A stretch of DNA of 64,000 bases from Rhizobium viscosum (lineage in GTDB: Bacteria > Pseudomonadota > Alphaproteobacteria > Rhizobiales > Rhizobiaceae): NCBI RefSeq assembly GCF_014873945.1, contig NZ_JADBEC010000001.1:3179001-3243000 (forward strand), given 5' to 3'. The notes below the pieces were generated by a model. That model did no database searches, had not been told where the DNA came from, and was given only the letters and a program-made list of their open reading frames with translations. Positions within the stretch are counted from its first letter, which is position 1, and each line of letters opens with the position of its first letter. Below are positions 16,204 through 25,710 of the stretch, piece after piece. The translations under genes and the position numbers were made by a program.

Positions 16204-19023
16204 TCACTGCCCCAGCCGTTCGAGCAGGTCGGGCACGTGAACCTGGTCTGTCTTGTAGTTGCCGGTCAGCATGTACATCATGATGTTGACGCCGGCGCGA
16301 AACGCGTATTCGCGCTGCGTCTCATCCGGCGGCACAGTTGGCAGCAGCGGCGTGTCATTGTCGTCAACGGCCCATGCGCCGGCAAAATCGTTTGCGGTTA
16401 TCAGGATCGGCGAGACGCCGTCTGCGGCAGCTGCCGGCCTGTTGGCGTTGTTCTGGTTCTGGCCACCCTGCCGCGCCTCGATCCAGAGCGGACTGCCGGC
16501 GTAGCGGCCGGGGAAGCTGGACAGCAGATAGAAGGACTTGGTCAGCACGTGGTCGTGCGGAACGGGTTCAAGCGGCGGAATATCCAGATTGGCGAGGATC
16601 TGCTGCAGGCGCTGGCCGTTGGCGGTCGTGTCGCTGCTCCCTTCGAGAGAGTCGATCTGGTCGCGTGTGTCGAAAAGCACCGTTCCGCCATTTCGCATAT
16701 AGGCGTCGATACGGCTGATGGCGGCGTTAGACGGCATCGGCGCGGTCGCCGAAATGGGCCAGTAGATGATCGGGTAGAAGGATAGCTCGTCCTTATTCAG
16801 GTCAATGCCAACGGGCGGGGACGGCTCCAGCGTGGTGCGGTAAGTCAGGAATCTCGTGAGGCCATTGAGCCCCTCTTCGGAAATATTGTCCACATCCTGC
16901 TCGCCGGTCACGACATAGGCGAGATGAGTATTGTCGAGCCGCTGCATGATGATGTCATCGCCCGGCTGGGTGTCATTGGCATGCAGGAGGTCCGGCCGCA
17001 GCATGAGACCAGCCGCAAGTGCCACGGCGATCGTTGCCGCTGCGCGGGCGCGGGGTCGCAGGCGGGAGAAGGCGCCATTCATGAAGAGCACGATCAGGCT
17101 GTCGGTGAGAAGCAGCAGGAAGGCGATGAAGAAGAGCAAGGGCTTCGCCGACCAGCTTTCGCCGCCGACGAGGCCGGCGCGGACGACATTGAAGCCACTG
17201 ATATCGAGCGGTTTCAGCTCTGCATTGTCGGGCAGCACGTTCAGCGCCGTGAAGCCATCTTCGGAGCCATAGAGGCCGGGTGGATTGTCAAAATTGGCAA
17301 CGGGTGCTGCCTTGGCATTCGGGATCAGCGGACGGGCATTGCCGGTTTCGGTGACCAGGATGCCCTTGGCGGTCAGCATGCGGAAGGGCGGCAGGGTTTC
17401 GGCAACGCGCGCACTGCCAGATGATTCCGAGGTTACCCCGCCGGAGCGCGAGATCTGGATGAGGTGGCGCAGCATTTCGACGAAGGTGCCAGAAATCGGC
17501 AGGTTCGACCAGGTCGCTTCGGCACTCACATGGAAGAGCACGATCTGGCCGGCATTCATCTTGTTCATGGTCACGAGCGGTGTACCATCGGCAAGGCTTG
17601 CCCATGTGCGTTCGGCAAGATCGGGTGTCGGCTCTGCCAGCACCTGGCGGTTGACCGTCACGTCGGTCGGACGCGGTATGCCGGCAAACGGGCTGAATCC
17701 GGGGAATTCGGCGAGCGCCTGCGGCTCGCTCCAGGACAAGCTGCCGCCAAGTGCCCGTTCGCCCTGCCGCAGGGTGACCGGGATCAAGGGATCTTCGGCA
17801 GGTGCCGCAGCAAGGCGCGGGCCGGCAAAGCGCAGCAGCATGCCGCCATTCGATATCCAGCGCTGCAGGGGCGCGTAGGTATCCTCCGGAAGGCGGCCGA
17901 TGTCGGCCATGATGATGATCGAGGGATTATTGGCGAGCAGCTTCGGGATCGCGACGGAAAGATTGGCATCGGTCGGCCGCACGAGGTCCGCATAGGGCTC
18001 AAGCGCTCTCTGGATATAGTAGAGCGGGGACAGCAGCGGCTGGAATTCATCACCGCTTTCGCCTGAGAGAAGCACGACCCTGCGGCGCTTGAAGGCATCG
18101 TCGAGCAGATGCACCGCGCCTGCGGTGGCGCCGGTATTGATGCTGACGCGGGCAAAATCATTGCGCATCTCGAAGGGGGCGGAAATGCCGGCATTGACGG
18201 TGGTCTGGCCGGGGGCGAAGTCAGCCCTGCCGGTGGCGATTACGCGGCCCTGCGCATCCTGCGCGTTGAGCGGGACGGAGACCGCGCCAGCGGGGCTGAG
18301 CCGAGTCACCTTGACCGTCATTGCATCGGCCGTGTTGCCGGCGCCGGAGATTGCTACCGTCTGGGCGGCATCGCCTTCGATCACACGCAGTTCGGCAGGT
18401 TGAAGATCGGAGAGCTGACGGACGGTAGCATCGTTGTCGCTGCTTGCCGCACCGTCGGTGAGGAAGGCAAGCGTACCCGGATGTACGCCGTTGAGAGCCG
18501 AGCGCAGAGCCTCGAATGCGCGCTGGCGATCCGGCACGAGTGGCTTCGGCTCAGCGGCACGCAGCTTTTCGCGGGCGGTGGCGGCGGTGCCTGGTGTTGC
18601 GTCATTGGTCGGATCGGCAGTGAAGGCGATGGAGACGACAGCGCCGGCAGACTCGGCATCGTCGATCAGCGCGTCGGCCGTCTGGATGCGGCGCTCCCAG
18701 TCGGGTGCCGAAGCCCAGCTATTGTCGACGAAAAGGACGAGCGGACCACCCGATGCGAGTGAGCTGGTGCGCGGATTGAAGACCGGATCAGCGATGGCGA
18801 AAATGATGGCGGCGGCCAGAAGCATGCGCAGCAGCGTCAGCCACCAGGGACTTTGCGCCGGCGTCTCCTCGCGTTTCAGCACAGTCGCAAGGATTTTCAG
18901 CGGTGGGAACACTTCCGCCTGTGGGCGTGGCGGGGTGAGCCGCAGCAGCCACCAGATGACGGGAAGGGCAATCAGCGCGCCGAGGATGGCGGGATAGGCG
19001 AAGGCGAAAGGAAGCGCGCTCAA
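16204..19023 (-). CDS. BatA-like N-terminal / DUF4159 C-terminal membrane protein
   Basis: 939 residues. The N-terminus (FAFAYPAILGALIALPVIWW, then PPLKILATVLKREETPAQSP and a second span) is the aerotolerance-regulator (BatA) N-terminal domain. A VWA-like region opens with PLVLFVDNSWASAPDWERRI. Two more spans lie around 650-710. The last 220 residues, from HANDTQPGDDIIMQRLDNTH, form DUF4159, with RIDAYMRNGGTVLFDTRDQI. Its start overlaps the DUF58 stop by four bases. Such proteins travel with MoxR and DUF58 in alphaproteobacteria; the process served is not defined. Confidence 0.87.
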   Translation of the reverse strand: MSALPFAFAYPAILGALIALPVIWWLLRLTPPRPQAEVFPPLKILATVLKREETPAQSPWWLTLLRMLLAAAIIFAIADPVFNPRTSSLASGGPLVLFVDNSWASAPDWERRIQTADALIDDAESAGAVVSIAFTADPTNDATPGTAATAREKLRAAEPKPLVPDRQRAFEALRSALNGVHPGTLAFLTDGAASSDNDATVRQLSDLQPAELRVIEGDAAQTVAISGAGNTADAMTVKVTRLSPAGAVSVPLNAQDAQGRVIATGRADFAPGQTTVNAGISAPFEMRNDFARVSINTGATAGAVHLLDDAFKRRRVVLLSGESGDEFQPLLSPLYYIQRALEPYADLVRPTDANLSVAIPKLLANNPSIIIMADIGRLPEDTYAPLQRWISNGGMLLRFAGPRLAAAPAEDPLIPVTLRQGERALGGSLSWSEPQALAEFPGFSPFAGIPRPTDVTVNRQVLAEPTPDLAERTWASLADGTPLVTMNKMNAGQIVLFHVSAEATWSNLPISGTFVEMLRHLIQISRSGGVTSESSGSARVAETLPPFRMLTAKGILVTETGNARPLIPNAKAAPVANFDNPPGLYGSEDGFTALNVLPDNAELKPLDISGFNVVRAGLVGGESWSAKPLLFFIAFLLLLTDSLIVLFMNGAFSRLRPRARAAATIAVALAAGLMLRPDLLHANDTQPGDDIIMQRLDNTHLAYVVTGEQDVDNISEEGLNGLTRFLTYRTTLEPSPPVGIDLNKDELSFYPIIYWPISATAPMPSNAAISRIDAYMRNGGTVLFDTRDQIDSLEGSSDTTANGQRLQQILANLDIPPLEPVPHDHVLTKSFYLLSSFPGRYAGSPLWIEARQGGQNQNNANRPAAAADGVSPILITANDFAGAWAVDDNDTPLLPTVPPDETQREYAFRAGVNIMMYMLTGNYKTDQVHVPDLLERLGQ

Positions 19024-19940
19024 AGCTGTCCTCCATGCGTTGCCTTTGCCGGCATGCCGGAAAGATACATGTGGACAGCGACCAGCGCTTCGGACGCCAG
19101 GTGATCTGTGCGGTGGCTGACGAAAGTCCAGCCGAGATGGCGCAGCGACTGACCAAGATTTTCGCGTCGGGCGAGATAGGCGTTGCGATAGTCTTCCCGT
19201 AGGCTCTCCGCCCGCCCGGAGGTCAGCCGTTCGCCGGTCTCCGGATCGGTGAATTCGGTGCGGCCGTTATAGGGGAAGATTTCCTCGGCCGGATCGGCAA
19301 TTTCCACCACATGACCGCGAAGACCGCGGCGGGCAAGCGGACCGAGGCGGGCCATGATGGCGGGCGCGTCATCGAGAAAATCACCGATGAGGATGAGATC
19401 GCTCCAGCCGCGCACCATCACGGTTTCGGGCAGGCCGCCGGTCAGCGGCGTGTGCATCAGCGCGGCTGCGAGCCTCTCGGCTGCATTGCGGGCTGAGATA
19501 GGCTCCATCACGCCGGGGCAGCCGATGCGCTCGCCGGATCGGGCGAGGATTTCGGCAAGCGCCAGCATGATGACCAGCGCCCGGCTTTCCTTGGATACGC
19601 TGCCGTAGCTCGACTTGTACATCATCGAGGGCGACATGTCGGCCCAGAGCCAGATCGTGTGAGCGGCTTCCCATTCGCGGTCGCGCACATAGGTGTGATC
19701 GTCACGGGCGGAGCGGCGCCAGTCGATGCGCGACAGGCTTTCGCCTTCGCTATAGGGACGGAACTGCCAGAAATTCTCGCCGATGCCACGCTTGCGGCGG
19801 CCATGCCAGCCGGCAATCACGGTGTTGGCGATGCGCTTGGCTTCGACCAGGCAATCCGGCACGAGGGCAGCCCGCTGCCTTGCGCGGGAAAGGGCATCGT
19901 TGCCTGACGTCGGGTTGACGATCTGTCCGATGGATGCCAC
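19020..19940 (-). CDS. DUF58 domain-containing protein
   Basis: 306 residues from a GTG at 19940, chosen because GGAAG precedes it and it follows the MoxR stop by 13 bases; the longer frame would run into moxR. The DUF58 signature is clear: GENFWQFRPYSEGESLSRID followed by WRRSARDDHTYVRDREWE. After it comes a VWA-like segment (LWADMSPSMMYKSS, a DxSxS variant with MSPSM). DUF58 proteins accompany MoxR AAA+ ATPases and probably form part of a cofactor-insertion or protein-maturation machine. Its stop overlaps the next gene. Confidence 0.93.
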   Translation of the reverse strand: MASIGQIVNPTSGNDALSRARQRAALVPDCLVEAKRIANTVIAGWHGRRKRGIGENFWQFRPYSEGESLSRIDWRRSARDDHTYVRDREWEAAHTIWLWADMSPSMMYKSSYGSVSKESRALVIMLALAEILARSGERIGCPGVMEPISARNAAERLAAALMHTPLTGGLPETVMVRGWSDLILIGDFLDDAPAIMARLGPLARRGLRGHVVEIADPAEEIFPYNGRTEFTDPETGERLTSGRAESLREDYRNAYLARRENLGQSLRHLGWTFVSHRTDHLASEALVAVHMYLSGMPAKATHGGQL

Positions 19941-19953
19941 GCGCTGCGCTTCC

Positions 19954-20958
19954 TTATCCCTTTGCCTGCTTGACCAGTCCGGCGATGACGTCGCGCACCG
20001 ACATGCCCTCGGCACGGGCGGCGAAGGTCAGCGCCATACGGTGCTCGAGAACGGGCTCGGCCAAAGCATAGATATCGTCGAGTGAGGGGGCCAGACGGCC
20101 TTCGTAGAGCGCGCGGGCGCGGGCGCAGAGCATCATCGCCTGGCCGGCGCGCGGGCCGGGGCCCCAGGCGACATGCTTGTCGGTGGAAGCATTGCCCTGA
20201 CCCGGACGGGCGGAGCGAACCAGCGAGAGGATAGCATCGACGACCGTGTCGCTGACCGGCATCTGGCGCACGAGCGTCTGGATTTCTATGAGACGCGCGG
20301 CGTTGATGACCGGTTCGGGCTTGGCTTCGGTGAGGCCGGTGGTTTCCAGCAGAATCTGGCGTTCGGCCGCAAGCTCGGGATAGTGGACATCGACTTGCAG
20401 CAGGAAGCGGTCGAGCTGGGCTTCGGGAAGCGGATAGGTGCCTTCCTGCTCCAGTGGGTTCTGCGTTGCCAGAACGTGGAAGGGCGAGGGCAGGTCATAA
20501 CGCTGGCCGGCAATCGTGATATGATATTCCTGCATCGCCTGCAGAAGTGCCGACTGGGTGCGCGGCGAGGCGCGGTTAATCTCGTCGGCCATCAGAAGCT
20601 GGGCGAAGACCGGACCTTTGACGAAACGGAAGGAGCGGCGGCCGCTCTCATCCTGGTCCATGACTTCGGAGCCGAGGATATCCGAGGGCATCAGGTCGGG
20701 GGTGAACTGAATGCGGTTTGCGGCAAGACCCAATACCTCGCCGAGCGTCGTCACGAGCCTCGTCTTGGCAAGGCCGGGAACGCCGACGAGAAGGGCGTGG
20801 CCACCCGAGAGAACGGCGAGAAGCGTGTTTTCAACCACGCTTTCCTGACCGAAGATGACCTTGGAGACTTCCGTGCGGATGGCGGCGATATCGGATAGCG
20901 CTCTTTCTGCGGCGGCGACAATCGCCTGTTCATCGAGGCTGGCTTCGGTCTTGATCAT
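19954..20958 (-). CDS. MoxR-family AAA+ ATPase
   Basis: 334 residues from the ATG at 20958; an ATG at 20970 and a TTG at 20976 are also in frame, but GGAG sits too close to them. Walker A is GVPGLAKTRL, Walker B LLMADEINRASPRTQ, and the sensor region ATQNPLEQEGTYPLPEAQLD matches MoxR. These chaperone-like ATPases work with VWA proteins to activate or assemble complexes. It is the first gene of the operon MoxR-DUF58-DUF4159-membrane protein-GNAT. The promoter should lie in the 166-bp gap to the divergent DUF1285 gene. Confidence 0.95.
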   Translation of the reverse strand: MIKTEASLDEQAIVAAAERALSDIAAIRTEVSKVIFGQESVVENTLLAVLSGGHALLVGVPGLAKTRLVTTLGEVLGLAANRIQFTPDLMPSDILGSEVMDQDESGRRSFRFVKGPVFAQLLMADEINRASPRTQSALLQAMQEYHITIAGQRYDLPSPFHVLATQNPLEQEGTYPLPEAQLDRFLLQVDVHYPELAAERQILLETTGLTEAKPEPVINAARLIEIQTLVRQMPVSDTVVDAILSLVRSARPGQGNASTDKHVAWGPGPRAGQAMMLCARARALYEGRLAPSLDDIYALAEPVLEHRMALTFAARAEGMSVRDVIAGLVKQAKG

Positions 20959-21123
20959 ACCCACGGGCATCTCCAACGGCTGAAATCATTCGGCTGCGAA
21001 TCGTCTGACTTTAATAGGCGTGCCTCATACCCGATACAGTTATGAAGTTGTTGCGGGCTGACAAGTTTGTTTCAAATGACTATCTCGTGACTTATTTCGT
21101 TAAAAGCAAACCGGGACGGAAGA

Positions 21124-21771
21124 ATGGCAGCCGAGGAAATGAAGCAGATGGCGGATGCAGCGGGGCTTGCCGCGCTGATTTCGCGCGCTTCCGAAGCAAA
21201 ATCCGGCAAGAAGCGCGGATTGCCGCCTGTCGAGAAATGGAATCCGCCCTTTTGCGGCGATATCGACATGGAAATCAGGGCGGATGGCACATGGTTCTAC
21301 ATGGGCACGCCGATCGGCCGGCAGCCGCTGGTTCAGCTCTTTTCCACCGTTTTGAGGAAGGATGAAGACAGCAGGACCTACCTCGTAACTCCTGTGGAAA
21401 AGGTCGGGATCAGGGTCGTCGATGCGCCCTTCGTTGCCGTCGAGATGAACGCGAGCGAGAAGGATGGACAGCAGATTCTGACCTTCCGCACCAATGTCGG
21501 CGATGTCATCGAGGCTGGCAAGGATCATCCTCTGCGCTTTCCAGGACATGGGCCGGGAGATGGGCCAGCGCGCGGGAAAGACAGTGAACTGAAGCCCTAC
21601 CTGCAGGTGCGGGGACGGCTCGAAGCGCTCGTGTCGCGCGCCGTGATGTATGAAATGGTCGACCTCGGCGAAGTGGCCGAGGTCGCCGGCCGGAAGATGT
21701 TCGTCCTTCGCTCCGGCGGCGAGATTTTTCCAATCATGCCGGCGGATGAATTGGAAGCAGCCTCCCGATGA
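21124..21771 (+). CDS. DUF1285 domain-containing protein
   Basis: 215 residues. Features typical of DUF1285: LPPVEKWNPPFCGDIDMEIR, DGTWFYMGTPIGRQPLVQLF, then STVLRKDEDSRTYLVTPVEK. The function of the family is unknown; it is soluble and cytoplasmic by composition. It overlaps the next gene by ATGA and so belongs to a three-gene unit with a CoA pyrophosphatase and the CCA-adding enzyme. The gene pair DUF1285-NUDIX is a familiar rhizobial order, but it does not reveal a role. Confidence 0.92.
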   Translation: MAAEEMKQMADAAGLAALISRASEAKSGKKRGLPPVEKWNPPFCGDIDMEIRADGTWFYMGTPIGRQPLVQLFSTVLRKDEDSRTYLVTPVEKVGIRVVDAPFVAVEMNASEKDGQQILTFRTNVGDVIEAGKDHPLRFPGHGPGDGPARGKDSELKPYLQVRGRLEALVSRAVMYEMVDLGEVAEVAGRKMFVLRSGGEIFPIMPADELEAASR

Positions 21772-22418
21772 GCGAAGCGATCAGCAGGACCTATCCCCCG
21801 TTTTCGGCTGCCGAGTTCCGTCGCCGTGCGCTCAACCAGATCGGTGCACCCATTGATCACGCCTGGCGCGACCATGGCGACCATGTGCTCAATCCCGATA
21901 TCGTTGCGCTGGCCGAGACCCTGAAGCTCCGTGATGCGGCCGTACTGGTGCCCGTCGTCGACGATGGCGATGAGGCGAAGGTGATCTTCACCAAGCGGAC
22001 ATCGACGCTGCGCAAGCATTCCGGCCAGATCGCCTTTCCAGGCGGTTCGATCGATCCAGACGATGTCTCGCCCGAGATGGCCGCGATCCGCGAAACCGAG
22101 GAGGAGATCGGCCTTGGCGGCGGCTTCGTCGAAACGGTCGGGCGGCTGCCGAACTATCTGTCATCCACCGGGTTCCGCATCACGCCCGTCCTCGGCGTGG
22201 TGCAGCGCGGTTTCTCGCTGCAACTCAATCCGATCGAAGTGGACGATGTTTTCGAGGTGCCGCTCTCCTTCCTGATGAATCCTGCCAATCACAACAGGGA
22301 CAAGCGCGTGGTTGACGGCATCGACCGGCATTTCTACCGCATGCCCTATGAAACGCGAATGATCTGGGGCATCACCGCCGGCATTGTCCGCACGCTCTAT
22401 GAAAGGCTCTATGCATGA
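21768..22418 (+). CDS. CoA pyrophosphatase (NUDIX, NudL-like)
   Basis: 216 residues. The signature of this NUDIX subgroup is present: VIFTKRTSTLRKHSGQIAFP followed by GGSIDPDD, then the NUDIX box glutamates in AAIRETEEEIGL. The C-terminal segment RHFYRMPYETRMIWGITAGI is also typical. It cleaves CoA to 3',5'-ADP and phosphopantetheine, probably as housekeeping of oxidised CoA. Start and stop each overlap a neighbour by four bases, so it is translationally coupled at both ends. Confidence 0.94.
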   Translation: MSEAISRTYPPFSAAEFRRRALNQIGAPIDHAWRDHGDHVLNPDIVALAETLKLRDAAVLVPVVDDGDEAKVIFTKRTSTLRKHSGQIAFPGGSIDPDDVSPEMAAIRETEEEIGLGGGFVETVGRLPNYLSSTGFRITPVLGVVQRGFSLQLNPIEVDDVFEVPLSFLMNPANHNRDKRVVDGIDRHFYRMPYETRMIWGITAGIVRTLYERLYA

Positions 22419-23671
22419 CCTCAGTGGCCGACCAGGCATGGTTTCAGGATCCGGCGCTCGGTCGCGTCTTTGCGCTGCTCAACGCCGATGGCGGGGAAGG
22501 GCGTGTGGTCGGCGGTGCCGTGCGCAACAGCCTGATGGGGCTTGCGGTCGCCGATATCGATATCGCAACCACGCTGCTGCCGGAAGCCGTCCTGGAGCGG
22601 GCCGCTGCTGCCGGCATCAAGGCGGTGCCGACCGGCATTGACCACGGGACGGTGACGCTCGTCATCGATGGCCGCCCCTTCGAAGTGACGACGCTGCGTA
22701 CCGATGTGGAAACGGATGGCCGTCGCGCCAAGGTGGCCTTCAGCGCGGACTGGCAATCGGATGCGGAACGACGCGACCTCACCATCAACGCGTTATACGC
22801 CAATGCTGCGGGCGAAGTGATCGATCTCGTCGGTGGGCTCGATGATATCGAGAAGCGCAATATCCGCTTCATCGGCAATGCAGCGACGCGGATCGCCGAG
22901 GATTATCTGCGCATCCTGCGTTTCTTCCGTTTCTTCGCCTGGTACGGTTCCGGACGGCCCGATGCGGAGGGGCTGAGAGCGTCATCCGCTGCGCGTTCGA
23001 AGCTGAAAACGCTGTCGGCCGAACGTGTCTGGTCGGAGCTCAGAAAGCTCCTGTCGGCGGAAGATCCCGGCCGGGCGCTTCTCTGGATGCGGCAGGTTGC
23101 GGTTCTCTCGGAAATCCTGCCGGAAACGGAAAAATGGGGTATCGATGCCATTCCGGCGCTCGTCTCGACCGAGAAGGCGCTCGGCTGGGCACGCGATCCC
23201 TTGCTTCGGCTTGCCTCGATTATTCCGCCTGATCCGGCGCGGCTGGAGGAACTGGCAGCGCGGCTGAAATTTTCGAATGCAGAAGCCGCCTATTTCAGGG
23301 CTTGGGCAAAGGCCGCTCCAGTCAATGATGAGATTTCCGCTGCCGCCTTCGAGAAGCTGCTCTACGGAAACGGCGTGGACGGCATCATCGTGCGGCTAAA
23401 ACTGGCGCTTGGCGTTGCTCGCGGCAAGGCAGAGAATGGTAGTTTTGATGAAATGAGCCGTTCGGCGCGGCTTTCGAAGCTTCTTGATCATGCACGCATC
23501 TGGAAGAAGCCGCAGTTTCCGCTGAATGGCGCAGATGTGATGGCCATGGGCATACAGGCCGGCCCTAAGGTCGGTGAAATCCTGTCGACCTTGGAAAACC
23601 AGTGGGTAGAAGAGAATTTCGTTTCCGACCGGGCGGCATTGCTCGCCCGGCTTTCGGAGATTGCAGGTTGA
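22415..23671 (+). CDS. CCA tRNA nucleotidyltransferase / poly(A) polymerase family
   Basis: 418 residues. The nucleotidyltransferase core is GRVVGGAVRNSLMGLAVADI followed by DIATTLLP, carrying the catalytic DxD. RRDLTINALYAN is the nucleotide-recognition segment, and ITRIAEDYLRILRFFRFF-like sequence marks the family. The canonical GGxVRD reads GGAVRN here, a modest change. It should add CCA to tRNA 3' ends; class II enzymes and poly(A) polymerase I are hard to separate by eye. Third gene of the DUF1285-NUDIX-CCA unit. Confidence 0.92.
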   Translation: MTSVADQAWFQDPALGRVFALLNADGGEGRVVGGAVRNSLMGLAVADIDIATTLLPEAVLERAAAAGIKAVPTGIDHGTVTLVIDGRPFEVTTLRTDVETDGRRAKVAFSADWQSDAERRDLTINALYANAAGEVIDLVGGLDDIEKRNIRFIGNAATRIAEDYLRILRFFRFFAWYGSGRPDAEGLRASSAARSKLKTLSAERVWSELRKLLSAEDPGRALLWMRQVAVLSEILPETEKWGIDAIPALVSTEKALGWARDPLLRLASIIPPDPARLEELAARLKFSNAEAAYFRAWAKAAPVNDEISAAAFEKLLYGNGVDGIIVRLKLALGVARGKAENGSFDEMSRSARLSKLLDHARIWKKPQFPLNGADVMAMGIQAGPKVGEILSTLENQWVEENFVSDRAALLARLSEIAG

Positions 23672-23673
23672 GA

Positions 23674-23859
23674 TCAGGCCGCGTTCGCTTCGTCGCGGAT
23701 GCGGGCCTTGATATTGTCCACCATGTTTTCGCGAATGGTCGTTTCGCCGTGGGCGGTTCTCATATGTTCGACGGCGCGGCGAACAACTTCAGCATCATTG
23801 TCGGCCCTTGTGTGCCAATCGCATCCGGGAACGAGCGTACCGCATTCGAAAAGTCGCAT
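23674..23859 (-). CDS. Small DUF1059 domain protein
   Basis: 61 residues, opening MRLFECGTLVPGCDWHTRAD, which is the DUF1059 signature (short protein with CGxxxxGC). The two cysteines and His may bind a metal, but that is inference. The rest is helical (EVVRRAVEHMRTAHGE). It is a stand-alone small gene, convergent with the CCA gene (2-bp gap). Family members are common in actinobacteria and rhizobia and remain uncharacterised. Confidence 0.85.
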   Translation of the reverse strand: MRLFECGTLVPGCDWHTRADNDAEVVRRAVEHMRTAHGETTIRENMVDNIKARIRDEANAA

Positions 23860-23984
23860 GGTCTTCTCCTGTCTCTGAAATGCAGAACCATCGCGCTTTC
23901 GCGCGACTGAGGAATGTGCGGCAATGGAGAAGGTTCCGGCGGAGGAAAGCTCCGGCCGACCTGGAAGTCGGCCGAAAGGCTCTG

Positions 23985-24260
23985 TTATTGGTGGGGCATT
24001 GCCCAGGCCATGTAAGTATCCGAAAGGTGTGCGGGCTTGTTGCTGTTGGCAGCACCTGTTGCCTGCTCTTGAAGTTCTTCCGGGGTCTTGCCGCCTGCGA
24101 GCTGCAATTTCACCTGCTCGACAAAGCAGGAGAGCGGCAGGTCGGAGCCGCTTTTCGCTCTCAAGTCTTCGGCGATGCGCGTTAGAAACTCGGGCGCTTC
24201 GATTGCGCGGGACGTTTCCTGAACACCTGCAGAAGCAGGAGAGTTGCTTTGTACCGTCAT
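23985..24260 (-). CDS. Small hypothetical protein
   Basis: 91 residues from the ATG at 24260, which has an excellent GGAGGAGG site; the frame runs 16 codons further up without one. I do not recognise the family. The sequence is soluble and mixed charge, with helix-forming EFLTRIAEDLRAKSGSDLPL and a Gln-rich stretch (TPEELQEQATGAANSN), ending in AWAMPHQ. A single Cys is present. It lies between DUF1059 and hemF on the same strand, with gaps of over 120 bp on each side, so it is probably transcribed alone. Confidence 0.7.
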   Translation of the reverse strand: MTVQSNSPASAGVQETSRAIEAPEFLTRIAEDLRAKSGSDLPLSCFVEQVKLQLAGGKTPEELQEQATGAANSNKPAHLSDTYMAWAMPHQ

Positions 24261-24402
24261 GACAATCCTCCTCCGATTGTAACGCACAGAAGCTAATTTA
24301 GGACGCACTCAGTTCTGATGAAGGCCTTTCAACGCGATTTTACCGGAATTGTATTTCAAATTTATCAGCATGCCGGTCTTTGCCAGCACGCTTGGCGCTG
24401 GC

Positions 24403-25314
24403 TTATGGCCAGCGCACGACGGGCGGCAGCGAAGAGAGAATGGATTCGACATTGCCGCCGGTTTTCAGGCCGAAGATCGTCCCCCGGTCGTAGAGGAGAT
24501 TAAACTCGACATAGCGGCCACGGCGAATCAATTGTTCGTCACGGTCGGCCTCCGTCCAGTCCTTGTTGAAATTTGAACGGACGATCTTGGGGTAAACCAT
24601 GGCGAAGGCCCGGCCGACATCCCGCGTGAAGGCGAAATCGGCATTCCAGCCGCCGGCTTCCGCGCTGGAATGCAGCCAGTCGTAGAAGATGCCGCCGACG
24701 CCGCGCGCCTCGTTGCGGTGCTTGAGGAAGAAATATTCGTCACACCATTTCTTGTAGGCCTCGTAATCGGCGACCGCATGGTTGCGGCAGGTGATTTCCA
24801 TGGCCTTGTGGAAGAGCTGGGTGTCTTCATCTTCCTGGGTGCGACGGCGACCGAGAACCGGGGTCAGGTCGGCGCCGCCGCCGAACCAGCGGCTTGTGGT
24901 GACGACCATGCGGGTGTTCATGTGAACCGCCGGCACATTGGGATTGACCGGATGGGCGATCAGCGAAATGCCCGATGCCCAGAAGCGCGGATCTTCGGCG
25001 GCGCCCGGTATCTGGGCCCGGAAGTCGGGCGCGAACTCGCCATAGACGGTGGAGGTATGCACGCCGACCTTTTCGAAGACGCGGCCTTCCATCATCGACA
25101 TGCGGCCACCGCCGCCGGCACCGTTTTCGCGCGACCAGTCCTTGGCGACGAAACGGCCTGGCTCCTGGTCGGAGAGGGGACCTTCGAGTTCATCTTCGAG
25201 CGCTTCGAAGGAAGCGCAGATCGTGTCCCGCAGCCCCTCAAACCATGTACGGGCGGCAGTCTTTTTGTCCTCGATGTCTTCGGGCAGGCCGATCGGCAGT
25301 TCCGGTCTTTCCAT
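24403..25314 (-). CDS. hemF: Aerobic coproporphyrinogen III oxidase
   Basis: 303 residues from MERPELPIG, matching the family length. Signatures include [40 protein letters not shown] followed by ADLTPV, and a C-terminal [20 protein letters not shown]. The enzyme uses oxygen to decarboxylate two propionates of coproporphyrinogen III, a late step of haem synthesis. No FixK/FNR box (TTGAT-N4-ATCAA) was seen upstream. The gene is divergent from a small hypothetical gene. Confidence 0.96.
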   Translation of the reverse strand: MERPELPIGLPEDIEDKKTAARTWFEGLRDTICASFEALEDELEGPLSDQEPGRFVAKDWSRENGAGGGGRMSMMEGRVFEKVGVHTSTVYGEFAPDFRAQIPGAAEDPRFWASGISLIAHPVNPNVPAVHMNTRMVVTTSRWFGGGADLTPVLGRRRTQEDEDTQLFHKAMEITCRNHAVADYEAYKKWCDEYFFLKHRNEARGVGGIFYDWLHSSAEAGGWNADFAFTRDVGRAFAMVYPKIVRSNFNKDWTEADRDEQLIRRGRYVEFNLLYDRGTIFGLKTGGNVESILSSLPPVVRWP

Positions 25315-25447
25315 ACGATTCGCTCTTTGTTGATTACAATCCCGGTTTAGCAGGTGCAGCAGAAGCCTGCCAGCGGTGGAAGGCCCCTGCAAGATTCGAC
25401 TCGCAAAGGGCGGATTTCGATACTACTTTTCATTCAGAGGTAGGTTT

Positions 25448-25708
25448 ATGGCGAAAATTCCGGGGCCTCCGCCCTTCGAAGGCTTGAAGCGCAGGATAGC
25501 AAAGCATCGGGCAGAGGCGTCCGCCCGTGAGCGAGATCACTTTGTCCGCGAAACATACCGAATGGGGCTTCTGGAAGCCCGCGCGAAGGCGCGCGAATGG
25601 TTCGACGAATATCCGAAAGCCGCCTATTGGACCGAAGTGGAAAGCTGGCGTCAGCTGGAGGGCGACCAGATCGAATTCACCATGCGCCGCTTGCCATCCG
25701 CCGATTGA
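25448..25708 (+). CDS. Small hypothetical protein, basic N-terminus
   Basis: 86 residues from the ATG at 25448, backed by AGAGGTAGG. The N-terminal half is rich in Arg/Lys (LKRRIAKHRAEASARERDHF) and probably one long helix; the rest contains WFDEYPKAAYWTEVESWRQ and ends in MRRLPSAD. It is not a family I can name. Codon use is like that of neighbouring genes and the start is well supported, so it is likely real. Its stop is two bases from that of the convergent Na/Pi transporter. Confidence 0.7.
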   Translation: MAKIPGPPPFEGLKRRIAKHRAEASARERDHFVRETYRMGLLEARAKAREWFDEYPKAAYWTEVESWRQLEGDQIEFTMRRLPSAD

Positions 25709-25710
25709 AC

